Notes: generated by a model from the sequence alone, not told the origin. Positions 1-6,516 are shown, numbered from the stretch's first letter. The stretch: 7,575 nt of DNA from Limisphaerales bacterium (GCA_003152145.1 PLZL01000150.1:14534-22108), one strand, 5' to 3'. Made by a program: numbers and translations.

Positions 1-749
1 GAATTGATGCGGCAGTTGGAAACCATCGTGTTGCGGCAGCAATCAATGTCAATGCCGTCGCGGTCCGTGTCCATCGTCACGTTGTCCACCGTCATGTCGT
101 CGCAGCCGGTCACGAGGATGGCGAAGTGGCCGCCGTGGTAGATCGTGATGTCGCGGATGAGAACATTCCGGCACAGCTTGAGTGCGATGGCCTTGTTGCC
201 CAGACGGCACGGCGGATAATTCGTCTGCATCGGCACGTAATTGGTCGGGTTCCATTTGGAGTAGCCGCACATCACGTCCAGCAGCCGGTCGCCGCGCACC
301 AGGCCGGCGCCGTTGATCATCCCGTGTCCCGTGATGAACACATTCGTCAGGTTCTCGCCCCAGATGAGGCTGTTGTGAAAATAACAATGCCCGCCGTCCT
401 GAAACGGATTGTTCGTCCACGGCTCCGTCAGGTCGTAAGCGTTCAGGCTTTGCGGCGCGCCCAGAATCGTCGCGCCCGCCTCAATGTCGAAATGAATGTT
501 GCTTTGGAGCCGAATGGAGCCGCAGAGATAAACGCCCGGCGGAACCACCACCGTGCCGCCGCCCATTTTCGCCGCGGCGGCAATTGCGCGGTTGATGGCC
601 AGGTGATCCAGCGCCTTGCCGTCGCCTTTCGCGCCAAAGGCGCGGACGTTGCAGGCCATCAGGCCCGGATGCACCGTGCGGCAGCCGATGGCCATCGTCA
701 AAAGGAGGGTGAAACAAAATAGGACCCGGAGGAGGCGGTTCGTTTTCAT
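1..749 (-). CDS. Polygalacturonase-like GH28 / pectate-lyase-fold protein, N-terminal 249 codons (cut by window edge)
   Basis: Predicted exported glycoside hydrolase of family GH28, which hydrolyses galacturonan in pectin. The ATG at 749-747 opens a frame that stays open to the window edge. Residues 1-23 are a signal sequence (basic start, then LFCFTLLLTMAIGC), with Cys23 a possible lipoprotein cysteine although position -3 is Ala. Residues 34-97 carry the usual start of the right-handed beta-helix: VRAFGAKGDG, then GGGTVVVPPGVYLCGS and IEAGATILG. SLIWGENLTNVFITGHG (127-143) is typical of GH28. DRDGIDID (229-236) matches the NTDG(I/F)D strand, so Asp231 is the likely first catalytic Asp. The DD, GHG and RIK motifs would lie beyond the edge. 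No strong ribosome site is seen; a GGA lies 8 nt before ATG. It is the last of five minus-strand genes here, and the distant UxaE gene supports a pectin role. Another polysaccharide-active beta-helix enzyme remains possible. Confidence 0.85.
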   Translation of the reverse strand, partial: MKTNRLLRVLFCFTLLLTMAIGCRTVHPGLMACNVRAFGAKGDGKALDHLAINRAIAAAAKMGGGTVVVPPGVYLCGSIRLQSNIHFDIEAGATILGAPQSLNAYDLTEPWTNNPFQDGGHCYFHNSLIWGENLTNVFITGHGMINGAGLVRGDRLLDVMCGYSKWNPTNYVPMQTNYPPCRLGNKAIALKLCRNVLIRDITIYHGGHFAILVTGCDDMTVDNVTMDTDRDGIDIDCCRNTMVSNCRIN

Positions 750-764
750 GGGTAATTTCCACAC

Positions 765-793
765 GGTATAATCCATTGCGCGAAAAACAGCAA
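765..793 (-). promoter_or_regulatory. Possible sigma70-type promoter for the GH28 gene
   Basis: On the minus strand TTGCTG (788-793) is followed after 17 bp by TATACC (765-770), about 15 bp before the GH28 start codon. Spacing is ideal but both boxes are imperfect, and the leader would be very short. This is an inference from pattern only. Confidence 0.25.
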
Positions 794-864
794 TGCGCAA
801 TTTGGCAACCTGAAACGCGACCTTCCGCGAATTCCCTTTATCAGGACTACCGCCGGGGAACACT

Positions 865-961
865 CCCTCGCCCCGCAGAGCGGGGGAGGGGCCGGGGAGA
901 GGGGCAAACCTAAAAACCACCTCACCCCAACCCTCTTCCCCAACTCCGTTGGAGGCGAGGG
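865..961. repeat. C-rich double-hairpin intergenic repeat (REP-like)
   Basis: Two hairpins lie in the 351-bp spacer between the distal pilin gene and the GH28 gene. At 865-890, CCCTC/GAGGG and CCCCGC/GCGGGG pair around an AGA loop with one bulged G. At 931-961, CCCTC/GAGGG outer arms enclose CCAAC/GTTGG around TCC. The G-run at about 894-903 can also pair with the C-run at 931-941, giving an alternative fold. CTCACCCC/CCCTC-rich intergenic repeats of this kind occur in many bacteria. Neither hairpin has a T-tract, so an intrinsic terminator is not supported. The rest of 750-1100 holds no gene I can support; an AT-rich stretch at about 1048-1062 contains the palindrome TTAAATTATTTAA. Confidence 0.6.
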
Positions 962-1100
962 AGAAAACCAAACCGCTTTAAATAGACGCCCGGCTCGGAC
1001 GGGAGAGCGCAAAAGAAATCCTCACCCAACATAGGCTTTGGATTTGCTTATTAAATTATTTAAACGGCAAAATCATTTAGGTTGAGACGGGACGTTCTGG

Positions 1101-1916
1101 TCACGGCATGTTTAAGATTATATTCTTATAAGCATTTCCCAAGCTCCCCCTGGCGCCGATGGTATCATTGATGGCATTCGCCAGACCCCGCAGGGACGCT
1201 TGTTGGGCACTGCCATCGGCCATGCCGAGATTGCCGGCGCCCTGGTGGATATCAGGATCCGTCCACGCCCACCCCAATGCTTTTATCATGGGTTGGGGGT
1301 TCGCACCAGGAATTGGAGTATTGCCATAAGGACCGTTCCTCATGTTCATGCTATCGGCCGGCACGACTCCGAAATTCCCCGGATTGCTGATGACAGCGCC
1401 GTTATAAAGGTTTCCTATATTGCGGTCCCCGATGAGGATCATTTTCGGATATTTATCCGACGCGTTCCCCTCGACAAAATAACTAAGATCAACATTCGTG
1501 AAACCGAACCAGTTCGTTGCCACAGTTGTCAGGGGGCCCGCCGAACTTGGGGAGAGGTCAGAAGGACAATAGCACACTTTGGGCGTGTTCAGCTCGTTGG
1601 ACATGACCATAAAGACGTTGGCCACGCTATATTCAGCCGTATAGCTTCCGCCGAGCTGGCTGTATATGCACTCCATCGCGCCCCATTTGGCCGTGCTGAT
1701 GGCTGTGGGATATTTGTCGCCGTGGTCGCCGTCCCATACTTTGAAGGCCAGGTTGATTTGTTTGAGATTGTTGATGCATTTTATCCGCTGCGCAGTTTTT
1801 TTGGCCTGGGCAAGCGCCGGCAACAGCAGGGCTGCGAGGATGGCGATGATGGCGATCACCACGAGCAGTTCAATGAGGGTGAAGGCTTTTGATGGATTTA
1901 CAATGGTTCTTTTCAT
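1101..1916 (-). CDS. Prepilin-type N-terminal methylation domain protein with H-X9-DG motif (distal paralogue)
   Basis: Pseudopilin-like exported protein of 271 residues. Residues 1-10 are a short basic leader ([10 protein letters not shown]). The prepilin peptidase site lies between Ala11 and Phe12 in [11 protein letters not shown], with Glu16 as the expected Glu+5. Ala instead of Gly at -1 is tolerated in this family. Residues 12-36 are the hydrophobic N-terminal helix that anchors in the inner membrane or packs in a pseudopilus. The C-terminal globular part carries the H-X9-DG signature, with His224 and Asp234-Gly235 in DGSAQQASL. Such proteins are very numerous in Verrucomicrobiota and Planctomycetota; their individual roles are mostly unknown, and a type II secretion or pilus-like assembly is inferred. 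It is a close paralogue of the protein at 2477-3343, with homology continuing 16 bp past both stop codons. The start is fixed by the leader and by AATCCCAATAAATCC shared just upstream of both paralogues. No Shine-Dalgarno is seen. Confidence 0.93.
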   Translation of the reverse strand: MKRTIVNPSKAFTLIELLVVIAIIAILAALLLPALAQAKKTAQRIKCINNLKQINLAFKVWDGDHGDKYPTAISTAKWGAMECIYSQLGGSYTAEYSVANVFMVMSNELNTPKVCYCPSDLSPSSAGPLTTVATNWFGFTNVDLSYFVEGNASDKYPKMILIGDRNIGNLYNGAVISNPGNFGVVPADSMNMRNGPYGNTPIPGANPQPMIKALGWAWTDPDIHQGAGNLGMADGSAQQASLRGLANAINDTIGARGSLGNAYKNIILNMP

Positions 1917-1961
1917 AGGATTTATTGGGATTTGTGTTTATTTGTGTTTATCTGCGCAGAT
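1917..1961 (-). promoter_or_regulatory. Leader of distal pilin gene, with ATCTGCGCAGAT palindrome and tandem 10-mer
   Basis: This leader is homologous to 3344-3378 before the proximal pilin gene. It contains the perfect 12-bp palindrome ATCTGCGCAGAT (1950-1961) and AATCCCAATAAATCC directly before the ATG. Unlike the other copy it carries an exact tandem 10-mer, TTTGTGTTTA at 1931-1940 and 1941-1950. Similar TGTTTATCTG-type strings are common intergenic repeats in many bacteria, so a regulatory role is uncertain. Confidence 0.45.
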
Positions 1962-1965
1962 GAAT

Positions 1966-2022
1966 TCATGGCGATCGGAAGCGGTGGAAGCGACCGGGCT
2001 AATTTGTCCACTGCGGATCGCT
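1966..2022 (-). pseudogene. Relic of the repeat protein's C-terminal end, with internal stop
   Basis: Read on the minus strand this gives SDPQWTN, a TAG stop, then PGRFHRFRSP and TGA. The intact repeat protein at 3383-6478 ends SDPQWTNYPGRFYRIRSP, so Tyr has become a stop and other residues have drifted. Homology to the 3' end of that gene continues without a break into the pilin leader. This is a decayed copy of the junction between repeat-protein tail and pilin leader. Homology fades within about 10 bp upstream of 2022. Confidence 0.8.
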
Positions 2023-2042
2023 GATAATGATTTCATATGAAA

Positions 2043-2111
2043 AGAATAACACTCCCCTGAATCACGGCTATCGCCAGTTCTGGCGATATTGCCATCGCCA
2101 ATTCTGGCGAT
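2043..2111 (-). promoter_or_regulatory. Promoter-like element before distal pilin: twin palindromes plus -10-like box
   Basis: Two near-identical palindromes lie in tandem 24-25 bp apart: TATCGCCAGTTCTGGCGATA at 2069-2088 (8-bp arms) and ATCGCCAATTCTGGCGAT at 2094-2111 (7-bp arms). Reading toward the pilin gene, a TATTCT box (2043-2048) follows 20 bp after the first. The same arrangement, with TATAAT, precedes the repeat-protein gene at 6638-6682, and the two stretches align without gaps. Arm length and symmetry suit a dimeric DNA-binding regulator. The regulator is unknown and promoter activity is inferred. Confidence 0.45.
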
Positions 2112-2135
2112 ATGGACTGGCACGGAAGTTGAATC
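2094..2135. repeat. Dispersed 42-bp repeat, copy 1
   Basis: This stretch matches 6665-6706 with 3 mismatches in 42. It includes the 18-bp palindrome and the adjoining sequence ending AAGTTGAATC. Confidence 0.85.
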
Positions 2136-2143
2136 AGATACAA

Positions 2144-2236
2144 GGATTCGACGGTATTTCCGTCCAAGCGGGATGTCTGCTGGAAATATCAGGCTGGCAA
2201 ATGGGAGATTGGAAGGTGGAAGGCATTGGCAGGGTG
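2144..2236. repeat. Dispersed ~92-bp repeat, copy 1
   Basis: This copy is similar to 6890-6981 on the same strand, with substitutions and small indels. Shared landmarks in order are GGATTCGACG, ATTTCC(G/A)TCCA, GTGTCTGC or ATGTCTGC, ATCAGGC, GGGAGATT and TTGGCAGGGTG. In both places it lies upstream, on the minus strand, of a copy of the 42-bp palindrome repeat. Translated fragments on either strand resemble no protein I know, so I treat it as non-coding. Confidence 0.75.
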
Positions 2237-2250
2237 TATCTTTGTCATTT

Positions 2251-2316
2251 TTGTAGGAGTCAAGGTCACGAGACTCATTCTGAAAAGTCAAAGTCTCCTC
2301 ACGTCATCTCCTACAA
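2251..2316. repeat. 66-bp imperfect inverted repeat
   Basis: Outer arms TTGTAGGAG (2251-2259) and CTCCTACAA (2308-2316) match perfectly. Inner arms GAGACT (2270-2275) and AGTCTC (2292-2297) also match perfectly. They are separated by equal 10-nt internal loops and close on a 16-nt loop. The equal loop lengths suggest a folded RNA or a REP/MITE-like element. No flanking target duplication or T-tract is evident. With the neighbouring elements it fills the 560-bp gap between the two pilin genes, which holds no intact gene. Confidence 0.6.
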
Positions 2317-2356
2317 TGTTTCAATACTCCAGCACCAGCGCACCGCCATTCACATC

Positions 2357-2476
2357 TTACGGAGAGCGGAGGCGGTAAAAACGACCGGGATAATTCGTCC
2401 ACTGGGGATCACTGAAATAGGCCGAGCCGCCAGTGAGGGTGTTGGTTCCCACTGGAGCCCAGACGGGACGTCTTGG
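2357..2476 (-). pseudogene. In-frame relic of the repeat protein's C-terminal domain directly after the proximal pilin stop
   Basis: Directly after the TGA of the pilin at 2477 the same frame continues for 39 codons to a TAA at 2357-2359. After a short PRRP stretch it reads WAPVGTNTLTGG, SAYFSDPQWTN and YPGRFYRLRSP. The intact repeat protein ends WTPVETNTLTGG, SAYFSDPQWTN, YPGRFYRIRSP, so this is almost unmutated. It has no start codon of its own and is probably a recombination relic. The apparent joint lies at CCCGTCTGG (minus strand, about 2459-2467), where pilin 3' flank and tail sequence share a few bases. Expression would need stop readthrough, for which I see no evidence. Confidence 0.85.
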
Positions 2477-3343
2477 TCACGGCATGTTTAAAATTGTATT
2501 CTTAAAAGCATTCCCCATGGATGCCCTGGCGTTGACGGTATCAACGAGGGCAGTCGCCAGACCCCGAAGGGACGCTTGCTGGGCACTGCCATCGGCCATG
2601 CCGAGATTGCCGGCGTCCTGGTGTATATCTGCATCCGTCCACCCCCACCCTGCGGTTGCAAAACCAGTTCTGATAATGGGTTGGGGGTTAGCACCAGAAA
2701 TCGGAGTATTGGCATAACCACCGTTCATCATGTTCATGCCATCGGCCGGCACCACTCCGAAATTCGCAACGCCGATTTGAGCGCCGTTGTAACGGGTTCC
2801 TATATTGCGGTCCCCGATAAGGATCATTTTCGGGTATTTATCCGACGCGTTCCCCTCTACAAAATAACTTAGATTTCCGGGGCCGAAACCGCCCCAGTTC
2901 GTTGCCACAGCTGCGATGGGACCCGTTGTCGGAACCCCACCCCCATACGTGTCATTGGGCCCCGTTGCCGGGGAGATATCAGCGGGGCAATGCAAATACT
3001 TGGGCGTGCCCAATCTGTTGGACATGACACAAAAGACATTGGTCACTCCATATCCAGCCGCAGCCATGCCACCACCAGCGTTCTGGGTGAATATATTCTC
3101 CATCGCGCCCCCTATGGCCGTGCTGACGGCTGTGGGATATTTGTCACCATGGTCGCCTTCCCATACTTTGAAGGACAGGCCGATTTGTTTGAGATTGTTG
3201 ATGCACTGTGTCCGCGGCGCGGTTTTCCTGGCCTGGGCCAGCGCCGGCAGCAGCAGCGCCGCCAGGATGGCGATGATGGCAATCACCACGAGGAGTTCAA
3301 TGAGAGTGAAGGCTTTTGACGGTTTTACAATGTTGCTTCTCAT
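2477..3343 (-). CDS. Prepilin-type N-terminal methylation domain protein with H-X9-DG motif (proximal paralogue)
   Basis: Pseudopilin-like exported protein of 288 residues, paralogous to the one at 1101-1916. The leader is [11 protein letters not shown] with the predicted prepilin peptidase cut before Phe12 ([10 protein letters not shown]), and Glu16 is Glu+5. The hydrophobic helix spans 12-36. His241 and Asp251-Gly252 form the H-X9-DG signature. Blocks such as [20 protein letters not shown] are shared almost exactly with the paralogue; the main differences are insertions near residues 89-96 and 127-141. A longer start at 3364 adds MQIPINP, but that ATG is absent in the aligned leader of the paralogue, whereas the ATG at 3343 is conserved in place. 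The gene begins 39 bp after the repeat-protein stop, so co-transcription with it is likely. A role in a pseudopilus or surface structure is inferred from family membership; no assembly genes are in the window. Confidence 0.93.
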   Translation of the reverse strand: MRSNIVKPSKAFTLIELLVVIAIIAILAALLLPALAQARKTAPRTQCINNLKQIGLSFKVWEGDHGDKYPTAVSTAIGGAMENIFTQNAGGGMAAAGYGVTNVFCVMSNRLGTPKYLHCPADISPATGPNDTYGGGVPTTGPIAAVATNWGGFGPGNLSYFVEGNASDKYPKMILIGDRNIGTRYNGAQIGVANFGVVPADGMNMMNGGYANTPISGANPQPIIRTGFATAGWGWTDADIHQDAGNLGMADGSAQQASLRGLATALVDTVNARASMGNAFKNTILNMP

Positions 3344-3382
3344 GGGATTTATTGGGATTTGCATTTATCTGCGCAGATGAAA
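3344..3382 (-). promoter_or_regulatory. Short leader between repeat-protein gene and proximal pilin gene, with palindrome
   Basis: This 39-bp spacer contains the perfect palindrome ATCTGCGCAGAT (3367-3378) and AATCCCAATAAATCC next to the ATG, both shared with the leader at 1917-1961. No Shine-Dalgarno, promoter or T-tract terminator is visible, which favours transcription from the upstream gene. Confidence 0.4.
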
Positions 3383-6300
3383 TCATGGCGATCGGATGCG
3401 GTAGAAACGACCGGGATAATTCGTCCACTGGGGATCACTGAAATAGGCCGAGCCGCCGGTGAGCGTGTTGGTTTCCACTGGAGTCCAGATGGGATTAGCG
3501 AGATCCGTAGAGGCTTCCACCACGACGACTCTGCCACTGGCCCAATTGATGTTGAAGCCAAATTGATTTGTTTGGACGCCGAAGCTGGCATTGCCGGGCT
3601 GAACTTGCGGTAACCACAGCGCGGTCGGAAGACCGCCAAAGGTCGTGCCCCAGCCCGTGGTTCCCGGCAGGTAATAGACAGTGCCAGTGTCGTTGGAGAA
3701 TACGATCGAATTGAGGCCGGGAGCGTTACCTTGGAAATAGAAACCCGTGAGGCTTGTGCAGTCAGAGAAGGCCTCAGATCCGATGCTGATGACACTGTTG
3801 CCGATCGTGACGGTGGTCAGGTTGGTGCAGTCAGAGAACGCCCAGTTCCCTATGCTCGTGATGTTATTGGGGATCGTCACGTTGGTCAGCCCGCTACAGC
3901 CAATAAACGCATTAACCCCGATGCTGGTTATGCTGTTGGGAATCGTCACGCTAGTCAGGCTGGTCAGACTGGTGCAGGAATCGAACGCCGAGTCACCGAT
4001 ACTCGTGACGCTGCTGCCGATTGTGACGCTGGTCAGGCTGGTGCAGGAATCAAACGCCGAGTCCCCAATGCTCTTGACGCTGTTGGAAATCGTAATACTG
4101 GTCAGTCTGGCGCAGGAATCGAACGCACTATTTCCGATATTGGTGATACTATTGGGAACTGTGTAACTTCCAGCTCTGCCGCCCGGACATTGGATGAGCG
4201 TAGTCTGGCTCTGGTTCAACAAAACTCCATCCACACTGCTGTGGTTCGTATTTTGTGGATCCACCATAATCGCGTTCAGGCTGCTGCAGGAATCGAACGC
4301 ATACCGACCAATGCTGGCGACGCTGGCGGGAATCATGACGCTTGTCAGACTGATGCAGTTTTGAAACGCGGAACTTCCAACATTGGTGACGCCGTTGGGG
4401 ATTGTCACGTTGGTCAAGCTGGTGCAGGAATCGAATGCGGAAATTCCGATGCTGGTGATGTTGGTGCCTATCGTGACACTGGCCAGGCTGGTGCAGTTCC
4501 AGAACGCACAGACTCCAATTCTGGTGACGCTATCGGGAATTGTGACATTGGTCAGGTTACTGCAGAAAGCGAACGCTCCATGCCCGATGTTGGTGACGGT
4601 GTTGGGGATTGTCATGCCAGTCAGGCTGGTGCACTGATAAAACGCTTCGTTTCCGATGCTGGTGACCGGCAAGCCACCGATCGTGCTGGGGATGGTCACC
4701 GCACCACCGGAACCGGTGTAGCCCGTGATAGTCATCAGGCCGTTGGTGATCACGTAGGCGTATGGCAGCAGCACGGCTTGAATGCCGGCAAACCCCTGAC
4801 TCCAGCCCGTGGTTCCTGGCAAATAATAAACGATTGCATTGGTGTCACCCGCGAACACGGTTGAATCAGCACTGGGTGCATTGCTCCCAAAAAAGACGCC
4901 AAGCAGATTGGTGCAGCCAGAGAATGCATGGCTTCCAATATTCGTAACGCTATTGGGAATGACGACACTGATCAGGTTGGTGCAGCCGGAAAATGCATTG
5001 GCTCCGATGCTGGTGACGGGCAGGAAATTGGTCGCGTCAGTAACGTAAATCGCGCCGGGAATAACCACCGCGCCGCCGGAACCGGTGTAGCCCGTGATGG
5101 TGATCGCGCCATTATTGGTCGTGTAATTGTATGGCACGGGCAGATTCCATAGCGCCGTCGGAAGACCGTCGAAAGTCGGACCCCAGCCTGTGGTTCCCGG
5201 CAAATAATAGACGGTCGTATTGGTGTGTTGGAATTGGAACATCAAAAGATCATTAGTGGGAGTGGGTGAATTGCCTGTGAAATAGACTCCTGTCAGGCTA
5301 ATGCAATTATAGAACGCACCAGAACCGATGCTGGTGACCCTGTTGCCGATTGTGACTTTGGTCAGGGCGTCGCAGCCATAGAACGCATCGATTCCGATGT
5401 TGGTGACGCTGTTGGGGATTGTATAGCTTCCCGCTCCGCCGGCGGGATATTCAACAAGTGTGGTCTGGCTCTTGTCGAACAAGACGCCGTTCAAGCTGCT
5501 ATAGTTTGCGTTGTTTGTATCCACGGTAATTGCCGTCAAGCTGAAGCAGTCACCGATAACAGCGAATCCGATGCTGGTGACGCTTTTGGGAATCGTGACA
5601 CTGATCAGATTTGTGCAACCAAAGAACGCACCGCTTCCGATGCTGGTGACGCCGTTGCCAATGGTGACGTTCGTGAGGTTGGTGCAACCAAAGAACGCAT
5701 CTTTTCCGAGGTCGGTGACGCTGTTTGGAATCGTGACATTCGTCAGGCTGGTGCAATTAAAGAACGCGTCTTCTCCGATGCTGGTGACGCCATTGCCAAT
5801 GGTGATGTTCGTGAGGTTGGTGCAGCCAAAGAACGCACCATGTCCGAGGTTGGTGACGCTGTTGGGAATTGTCACACTTGTCAGGCTAATGCAATTATAG
5901 AACGCAGCAGAACCGATGCTGGTGACGCTGTTGCCGATTGTGACTTTGGTCAGGGCGTCGCAGCCATAGAACGCATCGGTTCCGAGGTTGGTGACGCTGT
6001 TGGGGATTATATAGCTTCCCGCTCCGCCGGCGGGATATTCAACAAGTGTGGTCTGGCTCTTGTCGAACAAGACGCCGTTCAAGCTGCTATAGTTTGCGTT
6101 GTTTGTATCCACGGTGATTGCCGTCAGGTTAAGACAGGCCCCGAACGCGTCATCACCGATGCTAGTGACACTGTTAGGGATTGTCACACTGGTCAGGCTT
6201 TGGCAATAGTAGAACGCTAAGTCTCCGATGTTGGTAACGCTGTTTGGGATCGTCACATTAGTCAGGTTTCCGCAGTTCTCAAACGCACCGGCCCCGATGC

Positions 6301-6478
6301 TGGTGACCGGGAAGCCGTTGGTCGTGCTGGGGATGGTCACATTTCCACCCGAACCTGTGTAGCCGGTGATGGTGATGGCGCCATTGTTGGTGGTGAAAGT
6401 GAATTGGGCTTGCGAGACGGCGGGCAGCATCGCCGCACAAAGCAGGCAGATTTGAATCAGGTTTCGTTCGGCTTTCAT
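3383..6478 (-). CDS. Secreted BspA-type leucine-rich repeat protein (LRR_5 repeats), 1031 residues
   Basis: Predicted extracellular or surface protein. Residues 1-24 are a signal peptide (basic start, ICLLCAAMLPAVSQA, likely cut near VSQA/QF). Most of the rest is about 26 repeats of roughly 23 residues with consensus LTsVTIPNSVTsIGxxAFxxC, the BspA/TpLRR class; such solenoids usually bind proteins or surfaces. Three modules begin with a TNNGAITITGYTGSGG-like cap (about 29, 454 and 578) and close with VYYLPGTTGW (about 423, 550 and 934). Beta-hairpin insertions with VDTNNANYSSLNGVLFDKSQ recur at 123 and 319, and a divergent one at about 739. Residues 960-1031 form a different C-terminal domain ending WTNYPGRFYRIRSP, common in Verrucomicrobiota exported proteins; two relics of it lie downstream. 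AAAGGA before the ATG supports the start. The ligand is unknown. Confidence 0.92.
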   Translation of the reverse strand: MKAERNLIQICLLCAAMLPAVSQAQFTFTTNNGAITITGYTGSGGNVTIPSTTNGFPVTSIGAGAFENCGNLTNVTIPNSVTNIGDLAFYYCQSLTSVTIPNSVTSIGDDAFGACLNLTAITVDTNNANYSSLNGVLFDKSQTTLVEYPAGGAGSYIIPNSVTNLGTDAFYGCDALTKVTIGNSVTSIGSAAFYNCISLTSVTIPNSVTNLGHGAFFGCTNLTNITIGNGVTSIGEDAFFNCTSLTNVTIPNSVTDLGKDAFFGCTNLTNVTIGNGVTSIGSGAFFGCTNLISVTIPKSVTSIGFAVIGDCFSLTAITVDTNNANYSSLNGVLFDKSQTTLVEYPAGGAGSYTIPNSVTNIGIDAFYGCDALTKVTIGNRVTSIGSGAFYNCISLTGVYFTGNSPTPTNDLLMFQFQHTNTTVYYLPGTTGWGPTFDGLPTALWNLPVPYNYTTNNGAITITGYTGSGGAVVIPGAIYVTDATNFLPVTSIGANAFSGCTNLISVVIPNSVTNIGSHAFSGCTNLLGVFFGSNAPSADSTVFAGDTNAIVYYLPGTTGWSQGFAGIQAVLLPYAYVITNGLMTITGYTGSGGAVTIPSTIGGLPVTSIGNEAFYQCTSLTGMTIPNTVTNIGHGAFAFCSNLTNVTIPDSVTRIGVCAFWNCTSLASVTIGTNITSIGISAFDSCTSLTNVTIPNGVTNVGSSAFQNCISLTSVMIPASVASIGRYAFDSCSSLNAIMVDPQNTNHSSVDGVLLNQSQTTLIQCPGGRAGSYTVPNSITNIGNSAFDSCARLTSITISNSVKSIGDSAFDSCTSLTSVTIGSSVTSIGDSAFDSCTSLTSLTSVTIPNSITSIGVNAFIGCSGLTNVTIPNNITSIGNWAFSDCTNLTTVTIGNSVISIGSEAFSDCTSLTGFYFQGNAPGLNSIVFSNDTGTVYYLPGTTGWGTTFGGLPTALWLPQVQPGNASFGVQTNQFGFNINWASGRVVVVEASTDLANPIWTPVETNTLTGGSAYFSDPQWTNYPGRFYRIRSP
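3950..3967 (-). repeat. 9-bp tandem duplication inside one repeat unit (LTS-LTS)
   Basis: Residues 838-843 read LTSLTS where all other units have a single LTS before VTI. The frame is kept, and that unit is three residues longer than the 23-residue period. It is probably a slippage event. Confidence 0.7.
5292..5538 (-). repeat. Near-identical 247-bp intragenic duplication, copy A
   Basis: This matches 5880-6126 at a constant offset of 588 bp (196 codons) with only about 7 differences counted by eye. It encodes about residues 314-396 of the repeat protein, which repeat residues 118-200 almost exactly. Other units of the gene are far more diverged in DNA, so this duplication is recent or was homogenised by gene conversion. 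Confidence 0.9.
5880..6126 (-). repeat. Near-identical 247-bp intragenic duplication, copy B
   Basis: Partner of 5292-5538. It encodes about residues 118-200, including the hairpin insertion with GVLFDKSQTTLVEYPAGG. Direct orientation makes the roughly 340 bp between the copies prone to deletion or amplification by recombination, without change of frame. Confidence 0.9.
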
Positions 6479-6483
6479 GGTTT

Positions 6484-6489
6484 TCCTTT
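6484..6489 (-). promoter_or_regulatory. Ribosome binding site of the repeat-protein gene
   Basis: AAAGGA on the minus strand lies about 5 nt before the ATG at 6478. It is the clearest Shine-Dalgarno-like site in the window and fixes this start. Confidence 0.6.
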
Positions 6490-6516
6490 GGTTGCCATTT
6501 CAGCTAAGGACGGCTC

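Noticed and set aside
126..722. 198-codon plus-strand frame opposite the GH28 gene
   Set aside because: The minus strand encodes a clear signal sequence and GH28 motifs throughout; this is an antisense shadow in GC-rich DNA.
2118..2133. Sigma54-like sequence TGGCACGGAAGTTGAA on the plus strand, repeated as TGGCATGAAAGTTGAA at 6689-6704
   Set aside because: The -24 half and spacing fit well, but the invariant GC of the -12 box is GA in both copies. Both point away from the genes, and nothing coding follows on the plus strand. It is kept only as part of the 42-bp repeat.
1938..2291. 117-codon minus-strand frame between the two pilin genes
   Set aside because: It reads through the inverted repeat, the dispersed repeats, the palindromes and the tail relic. 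The only similarity, to a frame at 6789-7088, is explained by the shared non-coding 92-bp repeat.
3343..3364. Longer start (ATG at 3364) for the proximal pilin
   Set aside because: It adds seven residues encoded by leader sequence shared with the other pilin, where no ATG exists at that place. The ATG at 3343 is positionally conserved.
3731..4864. 377-codon open frame on the plus strand, with shorter ones at 5511-5900 and 5840-6220
   Set aside because: They lie antisense to the solenoid gene, and their periodic GQAGAGIER-like sequence is the mirror of its 69-nt repeats. Absence of stops is a by-product of repetition.
3383..6478. CRISPR-like or minisatellite array suggested by the regular 69-bp periodicity
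   Set aside because: The units are diverged, contiguous and codon-phased, and encode a clean 23-residue protein repeat with no unique spacers.
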